From: Combretum micranthum
Lineage: Eukaryota; Streptophyta; Magnoliopsida; Myrtales; Combretaceae
Reading direction: 5' to 3'
DNA length: 64,000 bases
Assembly: GCA_024138025.1 (NCBI GenBank)
Contig: JAMXBD010000237.1
Location: 1,178,001-1,242,000, forward strand
This document shows positions 50,791 to 62,640 of the stretch, in pieces. How positions within the stretch are numbered: the first letter of the stretch is position 1; the number at the start of each line of letters is the position of its first letter. The notes below the pieces were generated by a model. That model did no database searches. It saw only the letters and a list, made by a program, of their open reading frames with translations, and was not told the DNA's origin. A program made the position numbers and the translations under genes.

Positions 50791-50800
50791 ATTTTATGCA

Positions 50801-51354
50801 AGAGATTTTGAATTAATTTGCATGTGTGAAATCATTAATTATTCAAACATTTCTACAAGTACGTTAGCCTCCTAGGACGCTGTGTATTATTACCCTTAGT
50901 GATCAGCTGTCATTATTTGTTATTGTATTGTTACCTTCAGTCATTAAAATCTAGATGATATACGTATGTACCGATGCCATTATACCTTTTGTCTTCGACG
51001 GCAATGGTTGGTGTTGTGGCCGGAGAAGAGAATGGGTAATGATGGTGGGAGTGGATTTTTTCTTTTTCCTGTCATTTTACTAATTTTTTTCCTTTTATTA
51101 AGCTCATTTTTAATAATATAACTGTTTTAAACTATGGACCAATAAGAAAATAAAATGTGCTTGTTAAGTGTTAACCGTGACATAGAAAGATATAAACATG
51201 GGTATACAAATTATCAAATATGAGAACACAAATATGTATAGTACTGAGGATAAAAATTCATTATGCCACTTCAAGAAGATAGAGCTTTTGATATCATCCT
51301 TCAACGTTATTATAAATAACTGTTTGTTGGCAGGATTCTGCCGGTGCATTTGAC
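50801..51354. other. Spacer without recognised feature
   Basis: No open frame or repeat that I can support. The 67-codon minus frame at 51164-51367 has no recognised domain. Confidence 0.45.
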
Positions 51355-51478
51355 TTCTAGTGCCCACAAAAAATTATAATGGAAGAAACGTGTGTGTTGT
51401 GATAGCTGCATTTTATTTCTAGTGCCCACCGAAAATTATAATGGAAGAAACATGTGTGCTGTGATAGCCCCGAATAGA
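51355..51478. repeat. 62-bp tandem duplication
   Basis: Two adjacent copies start with TTCTAGTGCCCAC at about 51355 and 51417 and both contain AATTATAATGGAAGAAAC and TGTGATAGC. Only a few mismatches separate them, so the duplication is fairly recent. Confidence 0.88.
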
Positions 51479-51540
51479 TTTCCTACTTTGATGGTAAATT
51501 TTATAAATAACGAAACAAGAAAAGAGATATATATCGAAAG

Positions 51541-53374
51541 TGTAACACCCAGGTATTACAATCCGCCATAGGTCTTCACTTGAGATGAACATGCTAAAGC
51601 TATCATTTCACTAATCCATAATTTTAAAATACATATAACATCAATATCTCTCATATAAGGTATCTTTAGAAACATTAAGAAATAACGATAAAATTTCTTA
51701 ATAACCTAGTTGACATAAACCAAAAGCCAACTTAATAAAATCTTAAAAACATCATAAGGAAAGGTCTCATAAACATTTCCAGAACCATAAAAATAGATAA
51801 AACCTCATAAGATCTTCACTTGTCTATCATTAATTTAATATATATAATAATTAGTAGAAATTTCATCTTCACTATCGTTCTCCCCATAATCCACATATGC
51901 CTTAGAGCTAGATAATTCGTACACTACTGGATAATCTCCTGTTCTTGAAAAATAAAGGAATGAGCACAAAGGTCAAGTATGTCATAACCACAAACATATG
52001 CACATGAACAGACATAATACAGATTTCACATACAATTTAATAATATATACAACAATCAACAAGTTATTATCTTTGATTAGTCAACAAACAACATAGTTTA
52101 GAACTATTAGCCATTAGTCTTAAACCCGGAGTAACTCATAATTCCATAAAAAAACTAGCATGGAAAATATGTAATAAATACATATATTGGTGTTGGGAAC
52201 ATCTCACACACTCGGAATATAGTAATTGTTCCACTACTAGACTACTGAAATCATCTCAATGTATGAGTCCACTTGGGATAACCTCACATATAGATTATCT
52301 GGGCATTGTCCAAGTAGCAATGGTCCTCCCAATCTACTAGACCTAGCCATAGACAAGTAACAAACAAATTTTAGAGCTGAACAATAATAAATCAGTTTAC
52401 AATTTCCAATCCTATAAGCAAAAGTAGCAAAATAGGTAAGGTTGTACCTAAAATAATTTTAAGAACAAGAACCCTAATTTCACCAATAAATCCTGATCAC
52501 ATAATCAAACTAATAGCAAAACATGTCTTCATAAATTAACCTTGATCCCATCATCATCTAAAACCTTGAAAAGAATAACAAATCTTAAATCCATACACAC
52601 CTTTTTCATTGATTTGTAAAACCACAAAATCCATAAACTCTTCAAATTAGGGTTTCCTCCAAATCTCCAAGAATTTGATTTCTTTTAAGAATCCACTAAA
52701 AAACTTAGGAAAAAATGATACATTTAAATCACCAAAGCAAAATAAAAGATAAATCTTACATATTTTTTTATTCTTGTCCATCCTTAATTGCAAAACACTA
52801 ACCTCTAACAAAATTAGGGTTTTGCTCCAAAACTCCCTTTCAAAATCAAAAGAGAACCTTAAGAATAGATCACTCCTTAGATTGTTAAAAATTTGATGGT
52901 AACTAAATCACCTTAATCTTGCTTCTTCATCTTCCTTGATACAAAGATCACTATTAGAAAGGATTTTGAAAGAATTCTATGTTTATGAATGGTTTTGGTG
53001 TAGGAGAAGCCTAGGTCATATAGGAGGCAAGGAATAACTCTTTATCTTTAATAACGCCTTTTCATTTTTAACAACATCTTTTCATCTTTAATAACGTCTC
53101 TTCATCTTTAACAACTTCTCTTCATCTTTAATATTGTCTCTTCATCTTTAATACAATCTCTTCATCTTTAATAATGTCTCTTTATCTTTAACAACGTCTC
53201 TTTATCTTTAATATTGTCTCTTTATTTTTAATAAAATCTTTTCATCTTTAATTACGTATCTGCCAAACGACAAAGTATTTAATTATACATTAGGGTAGAC
53301 CATAAAACCCTCTTATTTTTTATCGTATGACACTTTTGCCCTTCAATATAAATTATTTTTTTCTTTATTTCACA
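51541..53374 (-). mobile_element. LTR family C, 1834 bp, reference copy
   Basis: On the + strand it runs from TGTAACACCC to TTTCACA. Read on the minus strand it starts TGTGAAATAAAG right after a purine tract (reverse of 53375-53390, AAGGGGGAAAAGA), which fixes the orientation as minus and suggests a 3' LTR. TGTAACACCC at one end is common in plant gypsy LTRs. It carries an 11-unit minisatellite at 53038-53257. Other copies: 10681-13235 and 42858-48974. Confidence 0.7.
53038..53257. repeat. Minisatellite, 11 units of exactly 20 bp
   Basis: Eleven units in perfect 20-bp register. The consensus is CTCTTCATCTTTAATAACGT; variation is concentrated in the last five bases and at T/C in position 6. 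No insertion or deletion breaks the register. It lies inside LTR family C and is not seen in the other two copies of the family. Confidence 0.93.
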
Positions 53375-54540
53375 TCTTTTCCCCCTTAAAAGAAACTTTC
53401 GTCCTTAGAAGTTACTAGATTCCTGTAATTCTTTTAAATACTTATTCTAGTTCAGTAATCCTTGCTTCTATCTACTTTTCAGCATTTAAATCGTTTTTTA
53501 CTTAATTACTGATTTCTTATACCAAATTCACCTATTTTCAAAACTCCTTTCTTATTTTCTCAAATGATTATATCCATCAACTATTATACAATTCAGTCAA
53601 TGTCTTCTTAACTCATAGTTTTATCATACAGATTTGGTACACTTTGTTCACATTTACTTGATATGCTTCTAGAATAACAACCAAACATATTGGAAATATC
53701 TATCATAATTTTTGCCTTCGTTCATCCTCTTTTTTGTTGAAAACCTTTCTTGCACATTATCTCCAAACCAATTCCTCGTTTGACATTTAGATGGTTGAAA
53801 ATATTACATCCATAGTTTCAACCTTAAATTCTAGGGGTTCAAACCTTACATTGACCTGAACCTTCAAATATTACTATATCATATGCACTTTTATTAATTC
53901 AACTTAGTTTTTACCACTATTGTTCCTCATGGAAGTACATTTATATCACATGTATATCATTCATCAAATCCCAAAAAATTCATTAACTAACTATACCGCT
54001 TCCAACACACTTTTTCAACTCCCAATATTTTTCCTTTATATCTGTAACTAATATATTGATGAGGATTAAAGATTGACACTCATGGCGAGTAAATCTTTTA
54101 AAATTGCTAGATGACTTCTAACTTTTCCTTTGACATCATTACTCCAATATTTCCTCGATAATCAACTTCTCAACTGCATAATGTCTCCACAATCATTACT
54201 CTATATATCTATCCATGATGTTCTCAGATTATATGGTTATTCTATACTTGAATTGGGCATGCTCTTATTTATATTTAATTTGTTTCTCAACAAAAGATTT
54301 CCCTTTGATTGAACACTTATATTACTTTAGCTACTAAACCAATTGTCACACTCTCCAATTCGAATTTTTTTTTTTCATTATGATCGTTGTGCTTCCTTAC
54401 TCTCACCACTGAGTCTTCTTAACCATCATACTTTATTCTTCTTCAATTTTTTTCGACCTTTCAGACCTCAAATTCATTTGTTAAAATTCTCTACTCTAAA
54501 ACTTTTCATCATATCTCTCAAAATTTGATATGCTTGAAAT
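53375..54540 (-). mobile_element. Probable internal 3' region of the family C element (unrecognised)
   Basis: Begins with the polypurine tract of the LTR at 51541-53374. In minus orientation the rest should be the 3' part of the internal region, but I find no integrase, RNase H or other domain; it is T-rich on the + strand and full of stops. The open frames at 54130-54312, 54343-54528 and 54496-54771 are not supported as genes. Confidence 0.35.
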
Positions 54541-55440
54541 TTCTGATACTAAGATGATTAGTGAATTGTAGTGGATTTGATTTTTACAATTTGGATGCAA
54601 TTGAAAATAAAGGATATGATCGGTGTTATTGATGGATATAATGCACCAAAAATAACCCGAACTACACACACTCTCTCTGTCTTGATATGACGCACAAGAA
54701 AGATTGAATGGTTTGTTCACCAGAATCCTATTAAGAATTAATAAGAATGGAAGGAATCTTGCCACAATCACTAAGATTAAGAGAAAGGTTTGAGAGAATT
54801 CTCAAAATATCAATTTGAATATATCAAAAATGTCTCTCATGCAATAACAAAGTTCTATATATATCTTAACACAAGGGAAACTAAAAAGACTTAAAAGAAA
54901 CCAAAAGACACAAAAGAAAATTAAATAGATGAATAATAAAGGTTGGCGACCTAAATGAGTAAGCTAGTTGATGTGTGCTGAAAGCTCTAATACCAAGATG
55001 ATGTGTGCCAAAAGCTCTGATACCTAGATGATGTGCACCAAAAATGACCTATGATGAATCAAGTTGATTTAGGGTTTACGATTTGAATGCAAAGAAAACT
55101 AACTAATATGAATGGTTTTATAGTTGGATATGATGCACCAACAATAAACAGGAGTTACACTTTCTCTCACCTGATATTACACACAAATAAGATTAAGTGG
55201 TTTGTTTACTATGATCGCAATGTTCGATGAGAACGGTTTGTTCGCCACAATCTCAAGAAGATTGATAAGAACAAGGGTTTTGAGTCTTAAATAAGAGAAA
55301 CAAAACAAAGGGAATTCATTAACATTCAGAAGGTAGGGTTTACATATGAAAAGAAGCTATTTATAGAATCCCTTAATAATGGAAAAAATGTAAATAAGAC
55401 CACTTAATAAAAATAATTCATACGAACATAGGATAAGGAT
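54541..55440 (-). mobile_element. Two tandem copia-like LTR segments with primer-site-like words
   Basis: 54550-54780 and 55035-55290 are similar in order (GGATATGATG..., ATGCACCAA.AATAA, ACACTCTCTC, AAGATTAA.TGGTTTGTT). Each is preceded by a minus-strand version of the initiator tRNA-Met primer site, seen on the + strand as CTGATACTAAGATGA (54543), CTAATACCAAGATGA (54986) and CTGATACCTAGATGA (55016). A minus-strand TATA box (CTATTTATAG on +, 55357-55366) lies in the second. This suggests minus-oriented LTRs next to their primer sites. Outer limits are unclear. Confidence 0.4.
54971..55030. repeat. 30-bp tandem repeat
   Basis: Two adjacent 30-bp units (54971-55000, 55001-55030), each containing ATGTGTG.., AAAGCTCT.ATACC and AGATG, plus the start of a third. 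Each unit contains the primer-site-like word on the minus strand. Confidence 0.85.
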
Positions 55441-55720
55441 CACGCCCCATACCACGGGCATTATAGCCTTTCACGCTCCCCATCACGGCTGTATCTTTAA
55501 CCATGATATCCTCTGGTCAACCCTCCAATGTTGATAACGAAAACCATCACGGGCATATCTTTGACGGTGATCTCATTTGAGTCAAATATCTAATGCTGAT
55601 ATGGCTTCATCATGGGCATTGTCGACGTTACACCCTAGGTTACGGGCGTTATGACTTCTGTTATCTCCACGATAGCCATTTTCATGCATAGGAGTCGGAA
55701 TCATGGTCGTGGTTGATAGG
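55441..55720. repeat. GC-richer degenerate word array
   Basis: Variants of ATCACGGGCATATC, TTACGGGCGTTATG and ATCACGGCTGTATC recur six to eight times at 30-50-bp spacing. It is related in wording to the array at 39480-39960. No reading frame is kept across it. Confidence 0.6.
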
Positions 55721-55721
55721 G

Positions 55722-57086
55722 TTATCTTCTTGCTTTATGTTCTCCTTCTAAATTGTTACAAATTAACCCATGCTCCTTCATGCCATATATCCCACAACCA
55801 TTTATGAAGTTGTACTCATATTCATGAGTCCCAATCCTCATCTTGCTTAATCTTTTGATATGAGCTTGATAATCATCAAAACGATTCTCCCTTTCTTGCG
55901 TAGATTTGGAAAGGATCGTTTGAGTTGGTCCTTGACTTTCTCTAATGCAAGCTTGGACAATAAATGTCGAAATCTGATTCCTATCATTTGTGTTATTCAA
56001 GATTGGAGTATTAGAGAAAGGATTAGGATATAACATCTTAGTCTCCTCATATTCATCATTTTCCTCAATAAACTCCAACTTATCTTCATGACTACTCAGA
56101 TCTACCCTATGATCTACAAATTCATTTTCCTTCTCCACTGGTTGACTGCTCACAGTACTCTCATGGATTCAAGCTCTTACTCACCGGTTAAATGCTTATA
56201 GTTAATGATATCCCAATTTATACAAACCACACACACACTTTACTGTAGTATATACATGTGATATTAATAAAGTGTGATACTTTTCAGATTGATTATTACC
56301 TATGTCCCTTTTTGTTTATTGTTAGTTATTTTCTATTGCCTGCATGTGTTGCCTACAGGTATAAAGGCTCGACCGTTAGCCGAATAGTGCTATGTTAGGC
56401 TTGCTTACTACTACTAAGGTAGGACAGTAAGCATCGCACAGTTCCATTATGTTAGTAAAAAGCCTAAGACCATCCTTTACTTTTATTGTTTCCTCAAGTT
56501 GAATATTTGGATCTTTTGCTCCTGATGCATTAAAGGGACTTGTAATTATCTCCTTATTTACTCTCTCATGTCTCCCAAGGGTTTCTAAAGATTTAGTTAA
56601 CCTACATTCCCACTCTTGAGACGGTCCTAGAAGAGTGATAAATTCTTCTATTGTTATGAGTTTGTTAGTAATAGGCGCACAAAACTGCCAAAAGTCCACT
56701 TCAAAAAGTGCTTGCATCGTCCTAACAAACCAATCTATGTTATCATGTCTTGAATCAATGCTCCTTTCCAAAATAGATTTTTCTTGAGGATCTTCATTAG
56801 TATGGCTCAAGAAGGAAGATGATGTAGTCAATGTAACTTGAGTATGGTTGTAAAGCAAGTCTTGAGAAAAATGTGAGGTCTCTCACTTTGACATTCAACC
56901 AGTGCACTCCCTACAAATCATATCATTGAGAGTCATAAGGTTAGTATTTGCAAATTCTTGATAAGAAGCAATAAGGGAGAATGCATTTGTATAAAATGAG
57001 TCGGAAGGATAATGACATGAATTAGGGCATTTATAAGACGCGTGATCTCCTCTATAATACAAACGCAAAAATCCAATGAAATTCAT
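55722..57086 (-). pseudogene. Decayed zinc-knuckle-like frame of an LTR retroelement
   Basis: One minus-strand frame runs through 57086-56895, 56858-56376 and 56153-55722 (all in phase, about 455 codons) with roughly ten stops. It starts only about 125 bp after the primer-binding site at 57212-57229. Near the start it reads YYRGDHASYKCPNSC, then CRECTG, a stop, and SHFSQDLLYNH, which look like two damaged CCHC-type knuckles. The middle and end are hydrophilic (SSQPVEKENEFVDHRVDLSS; EYEYNFINGCGIYG). No protease or polymerase follows. I infer a nonautonomous Athila/Tat-like element with its own ORF; exact homology is not established. Confidence 0.5.
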
Positions 57087-57211
57087 GGTTCATATAGTCA
57101 CAAAAATCAAGAACACAATCAATGAAACGAATAACCTAAAAACCAAAATTAAAAAAAAAAAAAAAGAATGGCTAAAGTAGTAACTACTTAGGCTTTCCTG
57201 ATATTGCTAGA

Positions 57212-57229
57212 TCCTCGGCAACAGTGCCA
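57212..57229 (-). other. Primer-binding site (tRNA-Asp type, Athila-like)
   Basis: The minus strand reads TGGCACTGTTGCCGAGGA, matching 15 of 18 bases of the primer site known from Athila-like plant elements (TGGCGCCGTTGCCGGGGA, tRNA-Asp). It lies five bases from the end of the LTR at 57235, where a primer site is expected. Confidence 0.75.
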
Positions 57230-58528
57230 AAACTTGATACGTAAGTGATCACCAAGCTGACAATTTGTAAATCCTATTAATCTTAGATCCACACAAAGGT
57301 AGTGCACACCTATCATATAATATAGAATTTAACTCAGATATGCCTAAGGATCTATAGGTAAGTGCTAGTAATACCCTTTTACTACTATTTAACCTAATTT
57401 ATTAAAGTGATTATACTAATTCTAATTGACTAATTAAACTAATGACTAATAGACCCTAATTATAAATGTATGAGTGGTTTTCTTGGTTTTAAAATAATTC
57501 GCAACAATGCCTCTAGTTTTGATCCACCTAACCCTTACTTCTTATGATGGGATTAACTAATGATTAGTTAAGTCTTAAACTGCAAGGTTTTTTTTTATTA
57601 AATCAATTACTTTATTCATGTTAATTGAATCCTAATTTTACATGAGAAAGTGGGTCTTCCTTCACTAACGCCAATGTAAAATTGCATGAAATTCATAAAT
57701 CCTAATTAAAGATTAACAATATATTATAGTAGTAGTCTCCCTATGTCTAGATGAAACATGCAAATTCATCATTCATGGATAATCTATCCTATTGATTGAA
57801 ATTTTTTTCTAATCAACTAGAATCAGACATGCAATAATTTTGGCTAGAAATTATCATAGGACAATTTAAATAACATGAACGAATTCAAGACAAAAACTTT
57901 CATCAATTAACAAAGATTCAGAACATGGGTTAGGGTTTCACAAAACCTAAAGCATAGAAATTTACTCTTCCATATGATAAACTATGAAAAAAAGAAATCT
58001 AGAAGAGTTTAGAGATCTCATGATTGATAAAAGTCTTGGAACAATTGTTGTGAATATCTAGATGTTTATGCCATCATTTTCCCTTTAAAAGCTCTCCTAA
58101 TTTGTCCTTCTAGGGTTAGGAGTGAAATATGATGGTTCGGATTCCTTTAATGATAAAACATGATGCATATATATAGGGCTACATCGTATACGACCCCTAC
58201 ATGACCTGTGCAGAATGGGTCTTGTACACCAAGAAGCACCGCATAAAAATTAATGCTTAATTCATACGTAACCTTGACGTACATTACCCATGTAATGGGT
58301 CATGTATATTCGAATTTCTCCTTTTTCTTCACCTTGTGCTCCATTAAATGTACCCTAATTGTATATTCTTTGTATTGTACTTCCAACTTTTCAAGAACAG
58401 CTTCTCATTTCATCAAATCTTTGCTTGTTTCATCATAAATCCTAGAAAACTCAATTGTTCTTAATTTATCCCTGGAATGAATAATTTATCCAATAAGTAT
58501 CCTTTTCTTGAGTATATTAATAAAATAT

Positions 58529-60440
58529 TGATCACGTTTTTTTCCGATATGTGCTTTTTAAAACTCTTTTTAGTTAAATTCAATTTTCTTTAAATGCGCA
58601 GATCTTTAACTGGAAGTGTATCGGGTGCGTGTGTAGTAATAAAATTTTGGTGAATACCAAGTCGAATCCACAGGGATTGAGGACTAGTTTTGATTAATAG
58701 CATACATTCATTTGATTGTTCAGATCTATTGGATTTTAACCTAATCAACTATAGGTATTGGAAATCCAAGATTTTTATGTTCTTAGTTATATAAAAGAAA
58801 ATCTAAAAAGAGAAACAAACTTTTCAATGGGTTTGGTTTCTAAACAATCAAGCACTAGATAACAACTTATTTTCCCAAAGCAAACTATTAACCTAAATTA
58901 ACCAATCATTATTCCTTATTCTTAGGATAGTGATTAATTGACTAATCTATTCAATTACCAAAACCTTAATTGAACTCAAATCCATATCCCTATGTAATTT
59001 GTAATCCAAATTAGATTTCACAAAATTGATTAGAAAAGAATTTCTCAATTACAATCCTAATCTATCATGAATTCCAGATCTAATCCAAAATCCTTGATAT
59101 GTGAAATAACATCAACAAATCAAATACAGACAATTGATCAATCAACAACATGGATCATCAATCAAATAATTCAGATCTACAACTAAAAAACCTAATTAAG
59201 ATCATAAGAAATCAAGTATTAAACATCATCCAACATTTGAATATGAGAAAAAGAAAAAAATCACCTTGTCAAAATAATCCCGTTCTTAAAATCTAAATCC
59301 AAATAATGTTTTCCACTTGAATCTCGGTATGGAATACTTATTCAATCAACAAGATAATTTAACTAGTGTTTAAACCCTAATTTTAGATCTAGGAGCAAAA
59401 AGGAATAGGATAATTTTTGTGCCTAGGGTTTTTCATACCCAAAAGATACAATAAGAGAAGTTTATATATAAAAAGTTTCAAGGAAGATACGCTGGCACCC
59501 TACACCGACGGTGTACTTTTGGATCTAGCTGGCTTTCTTTTTAAAAATTGATTTTCGAGAGCATTTTTGAATGTACACCGGCTTCAATGCTGGTGGCCTT
59601 GAATCTACAATAGCTGGTGTACATTGTAAAATTAATTCCGAAGCAAGATAGATAACAGCCTTTAAGCAGTGTTGATGTGCAGAAACTTCATGGAAATTTT
59701 TTACTTTACTCCAATTGGAATTTGGCAAAACTTATAAAATGAAAGTTGTAGCTATCTCTCTTCTTTCAATAGGATCTTGAATCATATCAAACGAACCTCA
59801 GATGAGAGAAATATATGAAATTTACTAAAACAGTGTCAATCTACAAATCTTACTGATGTTCTGCACATGTAGTGACTTCAAGATGATTTTCAACTTTCAT
59901 TCTTCCATAATTAGCAAAAACTCAAAACATGAAGATTGTATATATGTCTCTTACCTTTTAATAGGAGGTTGAATCACGTCAAAAGAAGATAATATGAGAG
60001 AGAGATTTGCAATTTACCAAACTTTTTCATTTTCCAAAACATGAACACCATCACTATAATAGTAGCAATATCATCCTATATTTTGGCCCCGATGCATTCC
60101 GAGTTCATTCACGCCCAAAACATGAAAATTGAAGATATCTCTCTTAAGTTTTAGTATCATTTGAAATCATCTCAATAAGAGCTCGGATGAGAAAGATATG
60201 TTGAATTTACAAAACATCGCCAAAACTGTCATGTTACTTACATGGTTGGCCTTGCTTGATTTCTTTTGCAAATTTGCATGAAACTTCTCCCAATTGCTTG
60301 TATTTGTAGTTTAAGTCCTTAATGACCTAAAATAATAATTTAAGCATACTTAAATACCATTTCCATTCGATTTTTATAAAATCTATAATAGATAAACATG
60401 ATTTGATTATTGCAAAGTTAAGTAAAATATGACTTTATCA
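58529..60440 (-). mobile_element. Solo LTR, 1912 bp, with AATAT target duplication
   Basis: On + it runs TGATCACG...CTTTATCA and is flanked by AATAT on both sides (58524-58528, 60441-60445). The related LTR at 63546 shows the uninterrupted site near 63600. On the minus strand it starts TGATAAAGTC, resembling the start of the solo LTR at 60556 (TGATAAAGAC), which argues for minus orientation. The text near 58650-58670 (CACAGGGATTGAGGAC, the reverse of TCCCTGTGG) is typical of Athila/Tat LTR ends. Confidence 0.88.
59690..60240. repeat. Three tandem units of about 191 bp
   Basis: The landmark AATGAAAGTTGTAG / ACATGAAGATTGTAT / ACATGAAAATTGAAG recurs at about 59737, 59928 and 60119, exactly 191 bp apart. 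It is followed each time by TCTCTCTT, TTGAATCA..TCAAA-like words, GATGAGAGA and a TTTAC.AAAC run. Identity between units is moderate. Lies inside the solo LTR 58529-60440. Confidence 0.8.
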
Positions 60441-60555
60441 AATATCATACCAAATATGATCAATAAATTACAATTATTAAGGGTCTTAAAACACTTATCA
60501 CATATCAGAATTGAGTTGTTTGTAAATTAATTATTGTCTTCATGTCACTGAAGTG

Positions 60556-62137
60556 TGATAAAGACAAATTATGCTCATCTTTCATTAAACAAACCATACT
60601 TAATTGTTATGGATTTTTTAGAAATCATGATGAGTTGTTACTTAAGAGTGCTCAATGTCATATTTCAAGTCTTGAAGGAATTATATTGCAATTGGAACAA
60701 GTTTGGATAAGATTTGTGTAACTTTGGAATTAAGGAAAAATCAACACCAGCATAACATCAACTAACATCGTTGGCTTAAAAGCAGAATAGCACCAGCTTT
60801 CACCATGGAAATTTCAACACTGGCAATTGGACAAAGAACATCACTGGCCTAAAACAAAACTTCATTAGCCTTCATTTAATAGATCTGAACACTAGCAAAG
60901 TTGTAGTCTACACCGCCGGCGTATAGCCAGCTTTGCCTAATCATAGATTCGAAAACTTAGGCACCGCTTGCTACACCATCAGCCTTCATCAAACATTTAA
61001 CTTGTGTTCGATTTCAATCAACATACGCTGACTCCTGGAGAATCAATGTCGGTGTTGGGATGACATAGCTCATGAACAGTACTAGAAATATCAAAGTTGT
61101 TGCAAATTTCTTTCAATGCTGCTAGTGTTTATTCATTAAATATTAAACACCAGCTATGTACACTGTCGGCATACTTTTTGAAACCATCGGTGTATGTTGT
61201 GATGAATCAAATTCCAAGCTTTCTTCTACAAAAATGCCCGATGATTGTTTTGACTCATTATCATCTTTCTTCATGTCCCATTCCATCATATTTGAAAAAA
61301 GAGAGTTGTTTTGTTATTTCCAAAACCCTAGAGAGCTTCAAATGATGATGAGTGGCTAAGTTTGTATTTTCTAGCCAAGAGATTGTCGCACGTTCGATTC
61401 TTCAAGGATTGTGAGATCTAATTGATTTGTTTTATTCTAATATTTGTTTTAAATATTTCTATATCTTTTGTTTGATTTGTCATTGTTATCTTGTTTGATT
61501 GATGCAAACTAGAGCTCGTTTGTTTGATTAGAAAGGTAATTTTTGTCAATTAGAATACCAAATCCATAATTGTTTGATTGTTCTAATGTTTGTGGTACAA
61601 TAACATGAATGATCTTGAGATAGGTAATCAATTTGTGTTATGAAGATATATAATTTGATCTAAATAGGTCATGTTTTAATTTGTTGGCTTGAATTGGTAA
61701 TTTCTTCATGCTATTGATAGACTAAACCCTAAGAGCTTGTTTAGGGTTATTTAATCGATAAGGGAAATAGTCAAAGAGCTTATTTTGATTATCGAAAAAG
61801 TAAGGAGAGATAGGTTGTTAGAGCTTATTAATAGCCATAACCAGTATATCCAAGATAAAGAATAGAAATTTTTGTATCAATGATCAATCCTGTGAACTAG
61901 GCGGTGATAATACCTTTGGTTGGGAACTCTTTGATATTGATTCATACTTGGTAATTTGTTTGCTTGCTTTAGATATAATTAGTTTTCTTTTATTTCACAA
62001 GACCGTCCTTCTTCTGTTCTTCATCTAGATCTAAAATATTAATAAATTTCCCTAATCTCTGTGGATACGACCTTGCTCACTACTATATATAAATATTTAG
62101 AGTAGGAATTTTTATTTATTGGATTCGATACCCACCA
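60556..62137 (+). mobile_element. Solo LTR, 1582 bp, with AAGTG target duplication
   Basis: Runs TGATAAAGAC...GATACCCACCA with TG...CA ends. It is flanked by AAGTG at 60551-60555 and 62138-62142. The end contains CTCTGTGGATACGACC (about 62056-62071) and GGATTCGATACCC, standard for Athila/Tat-type LTR ends. A word array with ACACCGCCGGCG and CACCAGC variants is at 60740-61190. The 82- and 67-codon frames at 61097-61359 are not supported as genes. Confidence 0.88.
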
Positions 62138-62142
62138 AAGTG

Positions 62143-62640
62143 CCTAAAAATACTCTGTAGTCACCTTTGACATACTCTAATTATATGAAGGAAATAAATT
62201 CATAATTTAATCATGCATATCACGAAGTAGGTTGTATTGCATTTGCTATTATACCTTTGATAGGACAAGAATATGGTAGTGGGGTTCGCAGGGGCTTGTA
62301 AGTCTGCACGGGTGAATAGGAGTCTAAAAGAACTACAAAATGTATTTGCAAAACTAGGTTGAATGGCACTTGAAATGCTTAATCCTAAATGGAGGGCATA
62401 AATCCATTTAAATATATGATTTCTTGTTAATCATATGTTGTCTAAAAATAACTTGTTTGATTTTCATGTTACGAATATGCTAATTCAAAATATTCTCACT
62501 TACATCCCAATAGATTTTTGTTGTCACAAAACCATTTGCTCTTATACATGAGGTCCCCATATGTCCAAGTAAGACTATGCTCTTTGGGAAGCTTTTAGGG
62601 GAAATCTTATTGAAGACTCTATAATAGACTTCCTTTAAAA
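62143..62640 (+). mobile_element. Fragment of a gypsy-type LTR
   Basis: Similar to 19196-19700 (TCATGCATATCACGAAGT, GCAGGGGCTTG, CATAAATCCATT, ATTAATCATATG-like words). Together with 60501-60555 it formed the target into which the solo LTR 60556-62137 jumped. No coding sequence. Confidence 0.5.

Larger units (their letters stand above)
57235..60500 (-). mobile_element. 5' LTR of the Athila/Tat-like element, split by a solo LTR
   Basis: On the minus strand it starts TGATAAGTG at 60500 and ends ACGTATCA at 57235, directly before the primer site. 57235-58528 and 60446-60500 belong together: removing the nested solo LTR (58529-60440) restores a match to the plus-strand LTR at 63546-64000 across the joint. 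Net length is about 1.35 kb. It contains a word array with ACCCATG and GTGTACA-like words at 58180-58310. Confidence 0.8.
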
